Shown here: positions 31,567 through 40,011 of the stretch, in pieces
Layout: every line of letters starts with the position of its first letter
How positions within the stretch are numbered: the first letter of the stretch is position 1
Assembly: GCF_003287875.1 (NCBI RefSeq)
Contig: NZ_QMKK01000050.1
Coordinates: 62,001 to 126,000 of the forward strand
Direction: 5' to 3'
DNA length: 64,000 bases
DNA from: Martinezella tropici
GTDB taxonomy: Bacteria > Pseudomonadota > Alphaproteobacteria > Rhizobiales > Rhizobiaceae
Notes under the pieces: model-generated
What the model saw: only the letters and a program-made list of their open reading frames with translations
What the model was told of the DNA's origin: nothing
The model's database searches: none
Position numbers and translations under genes: made by a program

Positions 31567-33987
31567 ATGAGTAAGAAAACGTCTGCGGCACACGAGAGCA
31601 TTGCCTATCCGGTTTTGCCGTTGCGCGACATCGTGGTTTTCCCCCACATGATCGTGCCTTTGTTCGTCGGACGGGAGAAATCCATTCGGGCGCTGGAAGA
31701 GGTCATGGGTTCGGACAAGCAGATCATGCTGGTCACCCAGATCAATGCCAGCGATGATGATCCCGCGCCGGACGCCATCCACAAGGTCGGTACCGTTGCC
31801 AATGTTCTGCAGCTGCTGAAACTGCCCGACGGCACCGTGAAGGTGCTGGTCGAAGGCCGTGCGCGCGCAGAGATAGACGAATATACCGGCCGCGAGGATT
31901 TCTATGAAGCCCTCGGCCACGTTCTGCACGAGCCGGAGGAAGACCAGGTCGAGCTGGAAGCGCTGAGCCGCTCCGTCGTTTCGGAATTCGAAAGCTACGT
32001 GAAGCTCAACAAGAAGATCTCGCCGGAAGTGGTTGGCGCTGCCAGCCAGATCGACGATTATTCGAAGCTGGCCGATACTGTCGCCTCGCATCTGTCGATC
32101 AAGATCACCGAGAAGCAGGAAATGCTGGAAACCACCAGCGTTAAGGCTCGCCTTGAAAAGGCGCTCGGCTTCATGGAAGGCGAGATTTCGGTTCTGCAGG
32201 TCGAGAAGCGCATCCGCTCGCGCGTCAAGCGCCAGATGGAGAAGACGCAGCGCGAATATTACCTGAACGAGCAGATGAAGGCGATCCAGAAGGAGCTCGG
32301 CGACGGCGAGGAAGGCCGCGACGAGATGGCCGAACTGGAAGAGCGCATCTCCAAGACCAAGCTTTCCAAGGAAGCCAAGGAAAAGGCCGATGCGGAGCTG
32401 AAGAAGCTGCGTCAGATGAGCCCGATGTCGGCGGAAGCCACCGTGGTGCGCAATTATCTCGACTGGCTGCTGGGTATCCCCTGGCACAAGAAGTCGAAGA
32501 TCAAGGCCGATCTGAACAATGCCGAGAAGATTCTCGAAGCGGATCATTTCGGCCTGGAAAAGGTCAAGGAACGCATCGTCGAATATCTGGCCGTCCAGGC
32601 GCGCGCGACCAAGATCAAGGGACCGATCCTGTGCCTCGTCGGCCCTCCGGGCGTCGGCAAGACCTCGCTTGCCCAGTCGATCGCCAAGGCGACCGGCCGT
32701 GAGTATGTCCGCATGGCGCTTGGCGGCGTTCGCGACGAAGCCGAGATCCGCGGTCACCGCCGCACTTATATCGGCTCGATGCCCGGCAAGGTCATCCAGT
32801 CGATGAAGAAGGCCAAGAAGTCCAACCCGCTCTTCCTGCTGGACGAAATCGACAAGCTCGGCCAGGACTATCGCGGCGATCCGTCTTCGGCCCTGCTGGA
32901 GGTGCTGGACCCGGCGCAGAACTCGACCTTCATGGATCACTACCTGGAAGTCGAATATGACCTGTCGGACGTGATGTTCATCACGACGGCGAATACCTTG
33001 AATATCCCTGCGCCCCTGATGGACCGCATGGAGATCATCCGTATCGCCGGCTATACCGAAGACGAGAAGCGCGAAATCGCCAAGCGGCACCTGCTGCCGA
33101 AGGCCATCAAGGAACATGCGCTGCAGCCGAATGAATTCTCGGTCAGCGACGATGCCCTGATGGCGATCAGCCAGCAGTACACCCGCGAAGCCGGTGTGCG
33201 TAACTTCGAGCGCGAATTGATGAAGCTCGCCCGCAAGGCGGTCACCGAGATCATCAAGGGCAAGACCAAGTCCGTTGCGATCACCGCTGCGAATATCGAC
33301 GAATATCTGGGCGTTCCGCGCTTCCGCCATGGCGAAGCCGAGCGCGAGGATCAGGTCGGTGTCGTGACCGGTCTCGCCTGGACTGAGGTCGGTGGCGAGC
33401 TGCTGACGATCGAAGGCGTGATGATGCCGGGGAAGGGCCGCATGACGGTCACCGGCAACCTGAAGGAAGTCATGAAGGAATCGATTTCGGCGGCGGCGTC
33501 TTACGTCCGTTCGCGCGCCGTCGATTTCGGTATCGAACCGCCGCGCTTCGACAAGAGCGACATCCACGTGCATCTGCCGGAAGGTGCGACGCCGAAGGAT
33601 GGTCCGTCGGCCGGTGTTGCCATGGCAACCGCGATCGTCTCGATCATGACTGGCATCCCGGTTTCCAAGGATGTGGCCATGACGGGTGAAATCACGCTGC
33701 GCGGCCGCGTGCTGCCGATCGGCGGCCTGAAGGAAAAGCTGCTGGCGGCACTGCGCGGCGGCATCAAGAAGGTGCTGATCCCGGAAGAAAACGCCAAGGA
33801 TCTGGCGGAGATTCCGGACAACGTGAAGAACAGCATGGAAATCATCCCCGTGTCGCGCATGGGTGAGGTGATCAAGCACGCGCTTGTTCGCCGGCCCGAG
33901 CCGATCGAATGGGACGGCACCGTGGAAACGCCTGTAATTGCTACCGTTGAAGGCGTTGACGAAGTCGGTTCGACCATCGCTCATTGA
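31567..33987 (+). CDS. lon: ATP-dependent protease Lon
   Basis: 806 residues. N-terminal substrate domain (YPVLPLRDIVVFPHMIVPLFVGREKS), helical region, AAA+ module with Walker A GPPGVGKTS from 359 and Walker B NPLFLLDEIDKLG, and a C-terminal protease domain with the Ser681-Lys724 dyad (GPSAG; GGLKEK), the same 43-residue spacing as E. coli Ser679/Lys722. Degrades misfolded and regulatory proteins. In rhizobia Lon also limits exopolysaccharide synthesis, which fits the window's theme but is not shown here. ATG 31567 follows GGAAAGGAAA. Confidence 0.98.
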   Translation: MSKKTSAAHESIAYPVLPLRDIVVFPHMIVPLFVGREKSIRALEEVMGSDKQIMLVTQINASDDDPAPDAIHKVGTVANVLQLLKLPDGTVKVLVEGRARAEIDEYTGREDFYEALGHVLHEPEEDQVELEALSRSVVSEFESYVKLNKKISPEVVGAASQIDDYSKLADTVASHLSIKITEKQEMLETTSVKARLEKALGFMEGEISVLQVEKRIRSRVKRQMEKTQREYYLNEQMKAIQKELGDGEEGRDEMAELEERISKTKLSKEAKEKADAELKKLRQMSPMSAEATVVRNYLDWLLGIPWHKKSKIKADLNNAEKILEADHFGLEKVKERIVEYLAVQARATKIKGPILCLVGPPGVGKTSLAQSIAKATGREYVRMALGGVRDEAEIRGHRRTYIGSMPGKVIQSMKKAKKSNPLFLLDEIDKLGQDYRGDPSSALLEVLDPAQNSTFMDHYLEVEYDLSDVMFITTANTLNIPAPLMDRMEIIRIAGYTEDEKREIAKRHLLPKAIKEHALQPNEFSVSDDALMAISQQYTREAGVRNFERELMKLARKAVTEIIKGKTKSVAITAANIDEYLGVPRFRHGEAEREDQVGVVTGLAWTEVGGELLTIEGVMMPGKGRMTVTGNLKEVMKESISAAASYVRSRAVDFGIEPPRFDKSDIHVHLPEGATPKDGPSAGVAMATAIVSIMTGIPVSKDVAMTGEITLRGRVLPIGGLKEKLLAALRGGIKKVLIPEENAKDLAEIPDNVKNSMEIIPVSRMGEVIKHALVRRPEPIEWDGTVETPVIATVEGVDEVGSTIAH

Positions 33988-34027
33988 GGCTCTTCGCCTC
34001 AATTCTGTCGAATTGATCCAAAAGGCG

Positions 34028-34058
34028 AAAAGACCGGCAATTTTGCCGGTCTTTTTTT
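34028..34058 (+). terminator. rho-independent terminator of lon
   Basis: Stem AGACCGGCAA (34031-34040) with TTGCCGGTCT (34043-34052), then a run of seven T. It lies about 40 bp after the lon stop. Confidence 0.92.
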
Positions 34059-34189
34059 GTGAAAAGCGCACGGCGGTGCTTGCTTTTCCTTGATTTGCAG
34101 GGCTTTTGGGGTTGCGGCGGGTAAGAGCATTCCTATTTTGCGCCCCGCTTACTGATAAGTCGTTTCATACCAAAGAAAGGGGTGGAAAC

Positions 34190-34465
34190 ATGAACAAGAA
34201 TGAGCTCGTGTCCGCAGTGGCCGAGAAGGCCGGTATCACGAAGGCTGACGCTGCTTCCGCTGTTGACGCTGTTTTCGATACTGTCCAGGCTGAACTGAAG
34301 AAGGGTGGCGACATTCGCCTCGCTGGTTTCGGCAGCTTCACCGTTTCCCACCGTGCAGCCACGAAGGGCCGTAACCCGTCCACCGGCGCTGAGGTCGATA
34401 TTCCTGCTCGCAACGTACCGAAGTTCACGCCCGGCAAGGGCCTGAAGGACTCGGTCAACAGCTAA
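34190..34465 (+). CDS. hupB: DNA-binding protein HU
   Basis: 91 residues, the full length of an HU subunit. MNKNELVSAVAEKAG dimerisation helices, IRLAGFGSFTVSHRAATKGRNPSTG with the DNA-binding arm and the NP intercalating tip, and PKFTPGKGLKDSVN at the end. Nucleoid architecture; in lon-hupB order, as in many proteobacteria. ATG 34190 follows AAAGGGGTGG. Confidence 0.97.
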   Translation: MNKNELVSAVAEKAGITKADAASAVDAVFDTVQAELKKGGDIRLAGFGSFTVSHRAATKGRNPSTGAEVDIPARNVPKFTPGKGLKDSVNS

Positions 34466-34513
34466 TTCGTTTTCACCCGCCGCGAGGCTTTGCCTTGCGG
34501 GTGGACAACATCG

Positions 34514-34540
34514 GGGCCCGCGTTTGCGGGCCCTTTTTTG
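34514..34540 (+). terminator. rho-independent terminator of hupB
   Basis: Stem GGGCCCGC (34514-34521) with GCGGGCCC (34526-34533), loop GTTT, then six T. Confidence 0.92.
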
Positions 34541-34672
34541 TGGCTTCCTGCAGCAATGCCACCGTGGCTGCTTTGGGCCTCAACAGCCAAACTCCAAGCG
34601 CTTATACCCTTCGCCTTATCCCGCATTTTCCAAGCCATCTATGCGCGATCAGGTTAATCGCAAGACGCGTTC

Positions 34673-35245
34673 TCAGGGTTGACCCGACACCATCTGCGTA
34701 ATGAGCGCGATACGTTGAGCCCGAAAAGCGGGTCTTATCCGCCCGTGGCGTTCAAGCTCTGCCAAACCGTGAAGTGCTGCCCAGAAGGTTTCGGTAGCGG
34801 TATCCGCATCCTGGGAGAACGGCGCGATCACCGTCGCCATGGCTCCAAAACCATCGCGAAGCTGAGCCGGCGTGTCGGATCTGGCGAAACGAAGCCCGGT
34901 CGGCAGGACGAACATTGCCTCGTACATCGCAGGGCGATCGAAAGCGAAATCAAGATAAGCGGTTGCGACGTCTTCCACGCGCTCCTTTGACGTGGACGAT
35001 GGCCGGATTGCGGCGCGGAGTATCGCGGCCAATTCGCCGAAACCTTCGAGCGCGACCGCTCCGACGATCTGATCGCGATTTTCGAAATGCGAATAGAGAA
35101 CCGGCTGACTGTATTCTATTTCCTCCGCGAGACGCCGGATCGTGACGGAAGCCCAGCCGTCACGTTCCGCGATCGTCCTCGCAGCGACGACGATCCTGCG
35201 TTCACGTTCGCCTCGCTCTCGAGTCTTGCGTTCGCTGATACCCAC
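34673..35245 (-). CDS. TetR-family transcriptional regulator
   Basis: 190 residues. The N-terminal TetR helix-turn-helix is clear: IVVAARTIAERDGWASVTIRRLAEEIEYSQPVLYSHFENRDQIVGAV; the C-terminal part (from about 75) is a ligand-binding TetR_C domain of the WHG type. The start is GTG 35245 after GAGGACGC. It is divergent from a DoxX-like/flavodoxin gene pair whose promoter holds a palindrome, so it is probably their local repressor and responds to an unknown small molecule. Confidence 0.88.
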   Translation of the reverse strand: MGISERKTRERGERERRIVVAARTIAERDGWASVTIRRLAEEIEYSQPVLYSHFENRDQIVGAVALEGFGELAAILRAAIRPSSTSKERVEDVATAYLDFAFDRPAMYEAMFVLPTGLRFARSDTPAQLRDGFGAMATVIAPFSQDADTATETFWAALHGLAELERHGRIRPAFRAQRIALITQMVSGQP

Positions 35246-35309
35246 CCTGCGTCCTCAATCTGCATGCGCCGCGATTTTCCTGATGCGAAACTATCAAAAG
35301 GAACGTCGA

Positions 35310-35338
35310 TTGACAAACTAGCAATGCTAGAATAATTA
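35310..35338 (+). promoter_or_regulatory. promoter with embedded operator for the DoxX-flavodoxin pair
   Basis: TTGACA at 35310-35315, 17-bp spacer, TAATTA at 35333-35338. The spacer contains the palindrome CTAGC-AAT-GCTAG (35318-35330), a classic position for TetR-type repression. Transcription would start near 35345, 45 bp before the DoxX-like gene. Confidence 0.65.
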
Positions 35339-35389
35339 TTATCGCTATAACAGCTTCATACGCTCGGTTCATCAGCGAAGAGAATATCA

Positions 35390-35752
35390 ATGAGTCTTCC
35401 CATGAAACTTTTCACAGGCACAACGTCACTCGATACCATCCTCGTCTGGCTGGCCGCCTGGGCGTTTCTCGTTGGCGCTGTCGTCAACGCGAGCGGACAT
35501 CCGAAAATCCGCGCGGGGTTCGTGCAACTTCGATTTCCGTTCTGGTGGTGCTGGGTCACGGCTGCCTTTGAGCTCGCAACCGCGGTGCTTTTGGTTACAG
35601 CCGGCACCCGATATATCGGGATTGTATTGGGCGCCTGCATCATGCTCGTCGCGATCGCTGCCATTTTTCGTATCCGGAACTATCGAGAACTTCCGCCACC
35701 TTTCGTGTTCCTGTTGCTGCTGGCACTGGCGGGTATCAGCGGCCAAGTCTGA
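35390..35752 (+). CDS. DoxX-like small membrane protein
   Basis: 120 residues with four membrane segments: ILVWLAAWAFLVGAVVNASGHP, WCWVTAAFELATAVLLVTAG, IGIVLGACIMLVAIAAIFRI and PPFVFLLLLALAGISGQ. The layout matches DoxX_2/DoxX-like proteins, several of which sit beside redox or stress genes; no activity is assigned. ATG 35390 (or 35402). Located in the presumed TetR-controlled unit, 183 bp before the flavodoxin gene. Confidence 0.65.
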   Translation: MSLPMKLFTGTTSLDTILVWLAAWAFLVGAVVNASGHPKIRAGFVQLRFPFWWCWVTAAFELATAVLLVTAGTRYIGIVLGACIMLVAIAAIFRIRNYRELPPPFVFLLLLALAGISGQV

Positions 35753-35935
35753 AATCTGGCGGCAAACAAGTGCCTTCCAGATGAAGGCCTGTGCATAGCT
35801 GCCCGAAGAAAACCCCCGCCGGGGCGTCGGGTTTCTCCACCCTCTGTCATCAATCCACCTGGAAGAAGACGCCGGTCGGAGCGACCTCGCTTCCGGAAAG
35901 CGCAAAGCAATGGCCAGAAGGAGGCCAAAACCATC

Positions 35936-36514
35936 ATGTCAAATCGCACGGCAAGCACAGTCGTCGTCTATCATTCCGGCTACGGCCACACCCAGCGGAT
36001 GGCGGAAGCCGTAGCGGAAGGGGCGGGCGCGGTACTTTGCGCCATCGATGCGGATGGCAACCTTTCCGATGACGGATGGGCCGCGTTGGACGCCGCCGAC
36101 GCCATCGTCTTCGGATCGCCCACCTACATGGGTGGCCCGAGCTGGCAATTTAAGAAGTTCGCCGATACGTCCTCGAAGGCTTGGTTCACCAGCAAATGGC
36201 AGGACAAGGTTTTCGGAGGCTTCACCAACAGCGCCAGTTTGAACGGCGATAAACTCAATACTCTCGAATACTTCGTTCTTCTGGCGGGGCAGCACGGAGG
36301 TCTTTGGGTCAGTTTGGGGGTAAAGCCGGCGAACGTGAAGGCTTCGAAGCGCGACGATGCAAACAGGATGGGATCCTACATCGCGCCAATGGCGCAATGC
36401 GATGCCGACGCAGCCCCGAGCGAAATGTCGATCGGCGACCTGGAAACTGCTCGAGCTTACGGCGAGCGCGTTGCGCGAGTTGCGCAGCGGTTCGCGTCGG
36501 CTCAAGGTGCCTGA
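35936..36514 (+). CDS. flavodoxin-family (WrbA-like) protein
   Basis: 192 residues, one flavodoxin fold. FMN phosphate loop VVVYHSGYGHTQRMAEAVAEG at the N-terminus, FGSPTYMGGPSWQFKKFAD and the KWQDKVFGGFTNSASLNGDKLNTLEYF stretch that resembles WrbA/NAD(P)H:quinone oxidoreductases. It likely reduces quinones or acts as an electron carrier. Together with DoxX and TetR this looks like a small quinone or electrophile response unit. ATG 35936 lies after AAGGAGG about a dozen bases upstream. Confidence 0.82.
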   Translation: MSNRTASTVVVYHSGYGHTQRMAEAVAEGAGAVLCAIDADGNLSDDGWAALDAADAIVFGSPTYMGGPSWQFKKFADTSSKAWFTSKWQDKVFGGFTNSASLNGDKLNTLEYFVLLAGQHGGLWVSLGVKPANVKASKRDDANRMGSYIAPMAQCDADAAPSEMSIGDLETARAYGERVARVAQRFASAQGA

Positions 36515-36684
36515 TGCCGTAACCTCAGCATGTGAAAGACAGGAGATTCCGGCGAGCAGAGCAGTTTGCCTGCAACCTGATCGGCCGATCCGCACGTGGC
36601 GATGTCAGGAAACAGGCAATAACCGAGGCTGCTCGCTCTGCTCGCCCGGCTGCACCATTGATCCGTTTTCGCCGCCTGGTGATA

Positions 36685-37422
36685 TCAGAGCAATGTCCGC
36701 CCGCCATTGACCGCGAGCTTCTGGCCGGTGATGAAATCTGCCTTGCTGGAAGCGAGAAAGACGACGGCATCGGCGATATCTTCGGGCGTGCCGAAACGGG
36801 CCATAGGCGTATGAGCGAGATAGCCGTCCCTTGCTTCTTGCGAAGCGCCGGCATGACGCTCGACCGGAATCCAGCCGGGCGCAACGAGATTGACCGTAAT
36901 CCCCTCCGGCGCCAGCTCTCTCGCCCAGGAGCGCGTCATCGATAACATGGCGCCCTTGGCGGAGGCATAATTGCCGAAATTCGGATTGCCGAGCTCGGCG
37001 ATCTCGGAACCGATGTTGATGACGCGGCCGGATTTGCGCGCCCGCCAATCGGGAAGTACGGCCTGAAGCAGCTCCAGCGGCGCCTTGACGAAGAATTCGA
37101 GCTGGTCGAGGTAAGTCCGCCAGGATTGCTCCATCAGCGGCATGTCCGGCTGGGGACCCGTCGCATTGTTGACGATGAGATCGACGGGTCCGAGCGATGC
37201 CCTGATCTTTTCCAGCCCGTCCACAAGCTGGTCCTTGTCGATCACGCTGAACCGGGCGGCAAATGCCTGCCCGCCACGCTGCCGGATGGTCTCGACAACC
37301 CTCTCGGCACCCCGCGTATCGCTCGCATAATTGACGGCGACGGCCCAGCCAGCCTCGGCAAGCTCCAAGGCGATCACCGCACCCAGACCGCGAGAGGCGC
37401 CCGTTACCAGCGCTACTTTCAT
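36685..37422 (-). CDS. SDR-family oxidoreductase (FabG-like)
   Basis: 245 residues, classical short-chain dehydrogenase. NADP loop VTGASRGLGAV, LIVNNAT in place of NNAG, catalytic Ser in NIGSEIAE, Tyr and Lys in NYASAKGAM, and the C-terminal FITGQKLAVNGG. Acts on an unknown carbonyl/alcohol substrate. It lies 145 bp after the aldo-keto reductase gene on the same strand; both could be co-regulated reductases. Confidence 0.88.
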   Translation of the reverse strand: MKVALVTGASRGLGAVIALELAEAGWAVAVNYASDTRGAERVVETIRQRGGQAFAARFSVIDKDQLVDGLEKIRASLGPVDLIVNNATGPQPDMPLMEQSWRTYLDQLEFFVKAPLELLQAVLPDWRARKSGRVINIGSEIAELGNPNFGNYASAKGAMLSMTRSWARELAPEGITVNLVAPGWIPVERHAGASQEARDGYLAHTPMARFGTPEDIADAVVFLASSKADFITGQKLAVNGGRTLL

Positions 37423-37566
37423 GACATTCCTCCTTGGAACCTGTCCGGCCCCTTTTCCTCAATGGCATCAAGCTTGGGCAGCATATTGATGCCGTCCCCG
37501 CACCTACGGAACAACATGCCCATGGTGGCCGAAAGCGCCTTCCGGCCACCATTTCAGATATGGATG

Positions 37567-38553
37567 TTACCAGCGATGGTGAACATGCGGCGCGATCAGA
37601 CGCTCGTAGATCTCGCGCGTGGCTGCCATGACATCGGCTGAAAGGGGAGCCAGATCGGCCGCGGCGGCATTGGCCTTGGCCTGCTCGGCATTGCGGGCAC
37701 CAGGGATGACGACGGTGACGGCCTCGTTCATCAGGATCCAACGCAGCGCAAAAGCTGCCATGCTCACGCCGGCCGGAACCAGCTTGCGCACCTCCTCCAC
37801 GGCCTGAAGACCGACTTCGAACGGTACGCCGGCAAAGGTCTCGCCGACGTCGAAGGCCTCGCCATGGCGGTTGAAGCTGCGGTGGTCGTCGCTGGCGAAT
37901 TGCGTATCGCGGGTGATCTTGCCGGAGAGCAGGCCGGAGGCGAGGGGAACGCGGGCGATGACGGCCACGTTCTTGCGCTTGGCTTCCTTGAAGAACAGGT
38001 GATCGGGACGCTGTCGGAAGATGTTGTAGATGATCTGGATGCTGAGCACGCCCGGATACTCGATCGCCTTCAGCGCCTCCTCGACCAGTGCGACGCTGAC
38101 GCCATATCCCTTGATTTTTCCGGCCTTGTGCAGTTCGTCGAGACCGGCGAAGACTTCGGGCCGATAAAGAACTTCAGTCGGCGGGCAGTGAAGCTGCACG
38201 AGATCAAGGCTCTCGACGCCGAGGTTCTTCAGGCTGCGGTCGATGAAGCCTTCCAGATTGGCCTTGGTATAGCCCTCGGCCACATGCGGGTTCAGCCGGC
38301 GGCCAGCCTTTGTTGCCACCATCGGGCGCTCGCCGCCACGCGCCTTCAGGACGTCGGCGATGATCTTTTCCGAGCGGCCATCGCCATAAACGTCGGCGGT
38401 ATCGATGAAGGTCATGCCGGCATCGAGGGCGGCGTTCAATGCTGCGCGGCCATCGGCCTCGCTGACATCGCCCCATGCGCCGCCGATCTGCCAGGCGCCG
38501 AAGCCGACATCGGTCACGATAAAGGGCGTCCGTCCGAAAGCATGATGTCTCAT
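37567..38553 (-). CDS. aldo/keto reductase
   Basis: 328 residues, TIM-barrel AKR. Catalytic tetrad visible: Asp and Tyr in FIDTADVYGDGRSE, Lys in VATKAGRR, His in LVQLHCPP; NADPH-binding end IPGARNAEQAKANAAA. ATG 38553 follows GAGAGGAGA; the frame remains open to 38709 without support. Substrate unknown; many homologues reduce sugars or reactive aldehydes. Confidence 0.9.
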   Translation of the reverse strand: MRHHAFGRTPFIVTDVGFGAWQIGGAWGDVSEADGRAALNAALDAGMTFIDTADVYGDGRSEKIIADVLKARGGERPMVATKAGRRLNPHVAEGYTKANLEGFIDRSLKNLGVESLDLVQLHCPPTEVLYRPEVFAGLDELHKAGKIKGYGVSVALVEEALKAIEYPGVLSIQIIYNIFRQRPDHLFFKEAKRKNVAVIARVPLASGLLSGKITRDTQFASDDHRSFNRHGEAFDVGETFAGVPFEVGLQAVEEVRKLVPAGVSMAAFALRWILMNEAVTVVIPGARNAEQAKANAAAADLAPLSADVMAATREIYERLIAPHVHHRW

Positions 38554-38775
38554 GAAAAGTCTCCTCTCTTTATTCGTAAGATGATAGCGCAGTAGCAGCC
38601 GCCCGACAGGGCCACAAGCGCGGATCGGCGATTGCGGATCGCAATCGCGTGACTGAGAAATATGACAGACTCCACCTGGCTTGCGAAACCATTGGATGAA
38701 GTGGTGCATGCGGTGTTCATCGCGTCTCCGTTTCCTTAAAAGGAAAGTCCGGATATCTGACTGCTATCGGAACCC

Positions 38776-40011
38776 ATGCCCTCTTTCAGTTTCATTCATG
38801 CCGCCGATCTGCACCTTGGCAGCCCCTTTCAAGGCCTGGCTCTGAAGGATGCCGCCGTCGCTGCGGTCTTCGTCGAAGCCAGTCGCAAGGCGTTCTCGAC
38901 GCTTGTCGATCTGGCGATTGAAAGGGGCGTCGATTTCTTTGTGATTGCCGGCGATGTCTATGACGGCGACTGGAAGGACAACAAGATCGGCCTGTTCTTC
39001 AATCGCGAGATGGCGCGGCTGGAGCGCGCGGGCATTCCGGTCTATCTGCTGCGCGGCAATCACGATGCGGCAAGCGTCATCACCAAGACCATCACATTGC
39101 CGCCAAACGTCCACGAATTTCCGACGGGCAAGCCGGGCAGCGTCAGGCTGGAAGCGCTGAAGGTGGCGCTTCATGGCCAGGGCTTTGCCGAACGCTCCGC
39201 CAACGACAATCTGGCGATTTCCTACCCCGCACCCGTCTCCGGCTGGTTCAATATCGGCATTCTTCACACCTCGCTCACCGGCCGCGAGCCGCATGCGCCT
39301 TATGCTCCATGCTCTGTCGACGACCTGCGATCGCGCGGCTATGACTATTGGGCGCTCGGCCACGTGCACGACTATGAAGTGGTGGCGCAGGATCCGCTCG
39401 TCATTTTTCCGGGCAATCTGCAGGGACGCAACATTCGCGAACGCGGTGCCAAGGGTGCGGTACTGGTGACCGTCGAAGACGGACGCATCGTGCATGAGCG
39501 CATCATCGTCGACGAGGCCCGTTTTGCGCAGGCCGATATTGTCGTCGATCCGGAGGACGATCAGGCGGCGATCCTGCGCCATGTGGAGCAGGCGGTGCAG
39601 CCAATTGCCGATGAGATGGCGGGTCGTATGACCGCGCTGCGCGTCCGGCTTTCCGGTGTGACGCCATTACACGGTGTGATAGCTGCCAACCGCCAGCAAT
39701 GGCGCGATGAGGTGGAAGCCGCCTGCCACCGCGTGCATGAGGATATCTGGCTGGAAAAGCTGGAACTGCGGCTGGAACCGCTGCCGGAAAGATCGGCAGA
39801 GGCGGACGGCGTGCTTGATCTGCGCCAGCTACTGGCAGACCATGCCGGCGATGCGGATATTCTGGCGGAAGCTCACCGGTTGATCGACGAGATCGCCGTG
39901 CGCCTGCCGGGTGGCCTTGGCGCAACGGAATTGCCGCTGGACGACGGCATGGACACCCTCATCGAAGAGGCGCGGCAATTGCTGCTGGCGCGCGGGCAGA
40001 GGGCAGGCTGA
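38776..40011 (+). CDS. YhaO/SbcD-like metallophosphoesterase (Mre11-type nuclease)
   Basis: 411 residues. All calcineurin-type nuclease motifs are present: HAADLHLG, VIAGDVYDGD, LLRGNHD, GILHTSL and ALGHVHDYE, giving a two-metal site as in Mre11/SbcD. The C-terminal half is a helical/capping part ending in a Leu-rich helix that likely contacts its ATPase partner. The partner gene starts inside its stop codon (TGATG). It should trim DNA ends in repair; the family is YhaO rather than classical SbcD. Confidence 0.88.
   Translation: MPSFSFIHAADLHLGSPFQGLALKDAAVAAVFVEASRKAFSTLVDLAIERGVDFFVIAGDVYDGDWKDNKIGLFFNREMARLERAGIPVYLLRGNHDAASVITKTITLPPNVHEFPTGKPGSVRLEALKVALHGQGFAERSANDNLAISYPAPVSGWFNIGILHTSLTGREPHAPYAPCSVDDLRSRGYDYWALGHVHDYEVVAQDPLVIFPGNLQGRNIRERGAKGAVLVTVEDGRIVHERIIVDEARFAQADIVVDPEDDQAAILRHVEQAVQPIADEMAGRMTALRVRLSGVTPLHGVIAANRQQWRDEVEAACHRVHEDIWLEKLELRLEPLPERSAEADGVLDLRQLLADHAGDADILAEAHRLIDEIAVRLPGGLGATELPLDDGMDTLIEEARQLLLARGQRAG

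Noticed and set aside
31243..34071. A 942-codon open frame on the minus strand.
   Set aside because: It lies antisense to lon over nearly its whole length and its translation is a His/Arg/Asp-rich artefact of lon codon bias; lon has every catalytic motif.
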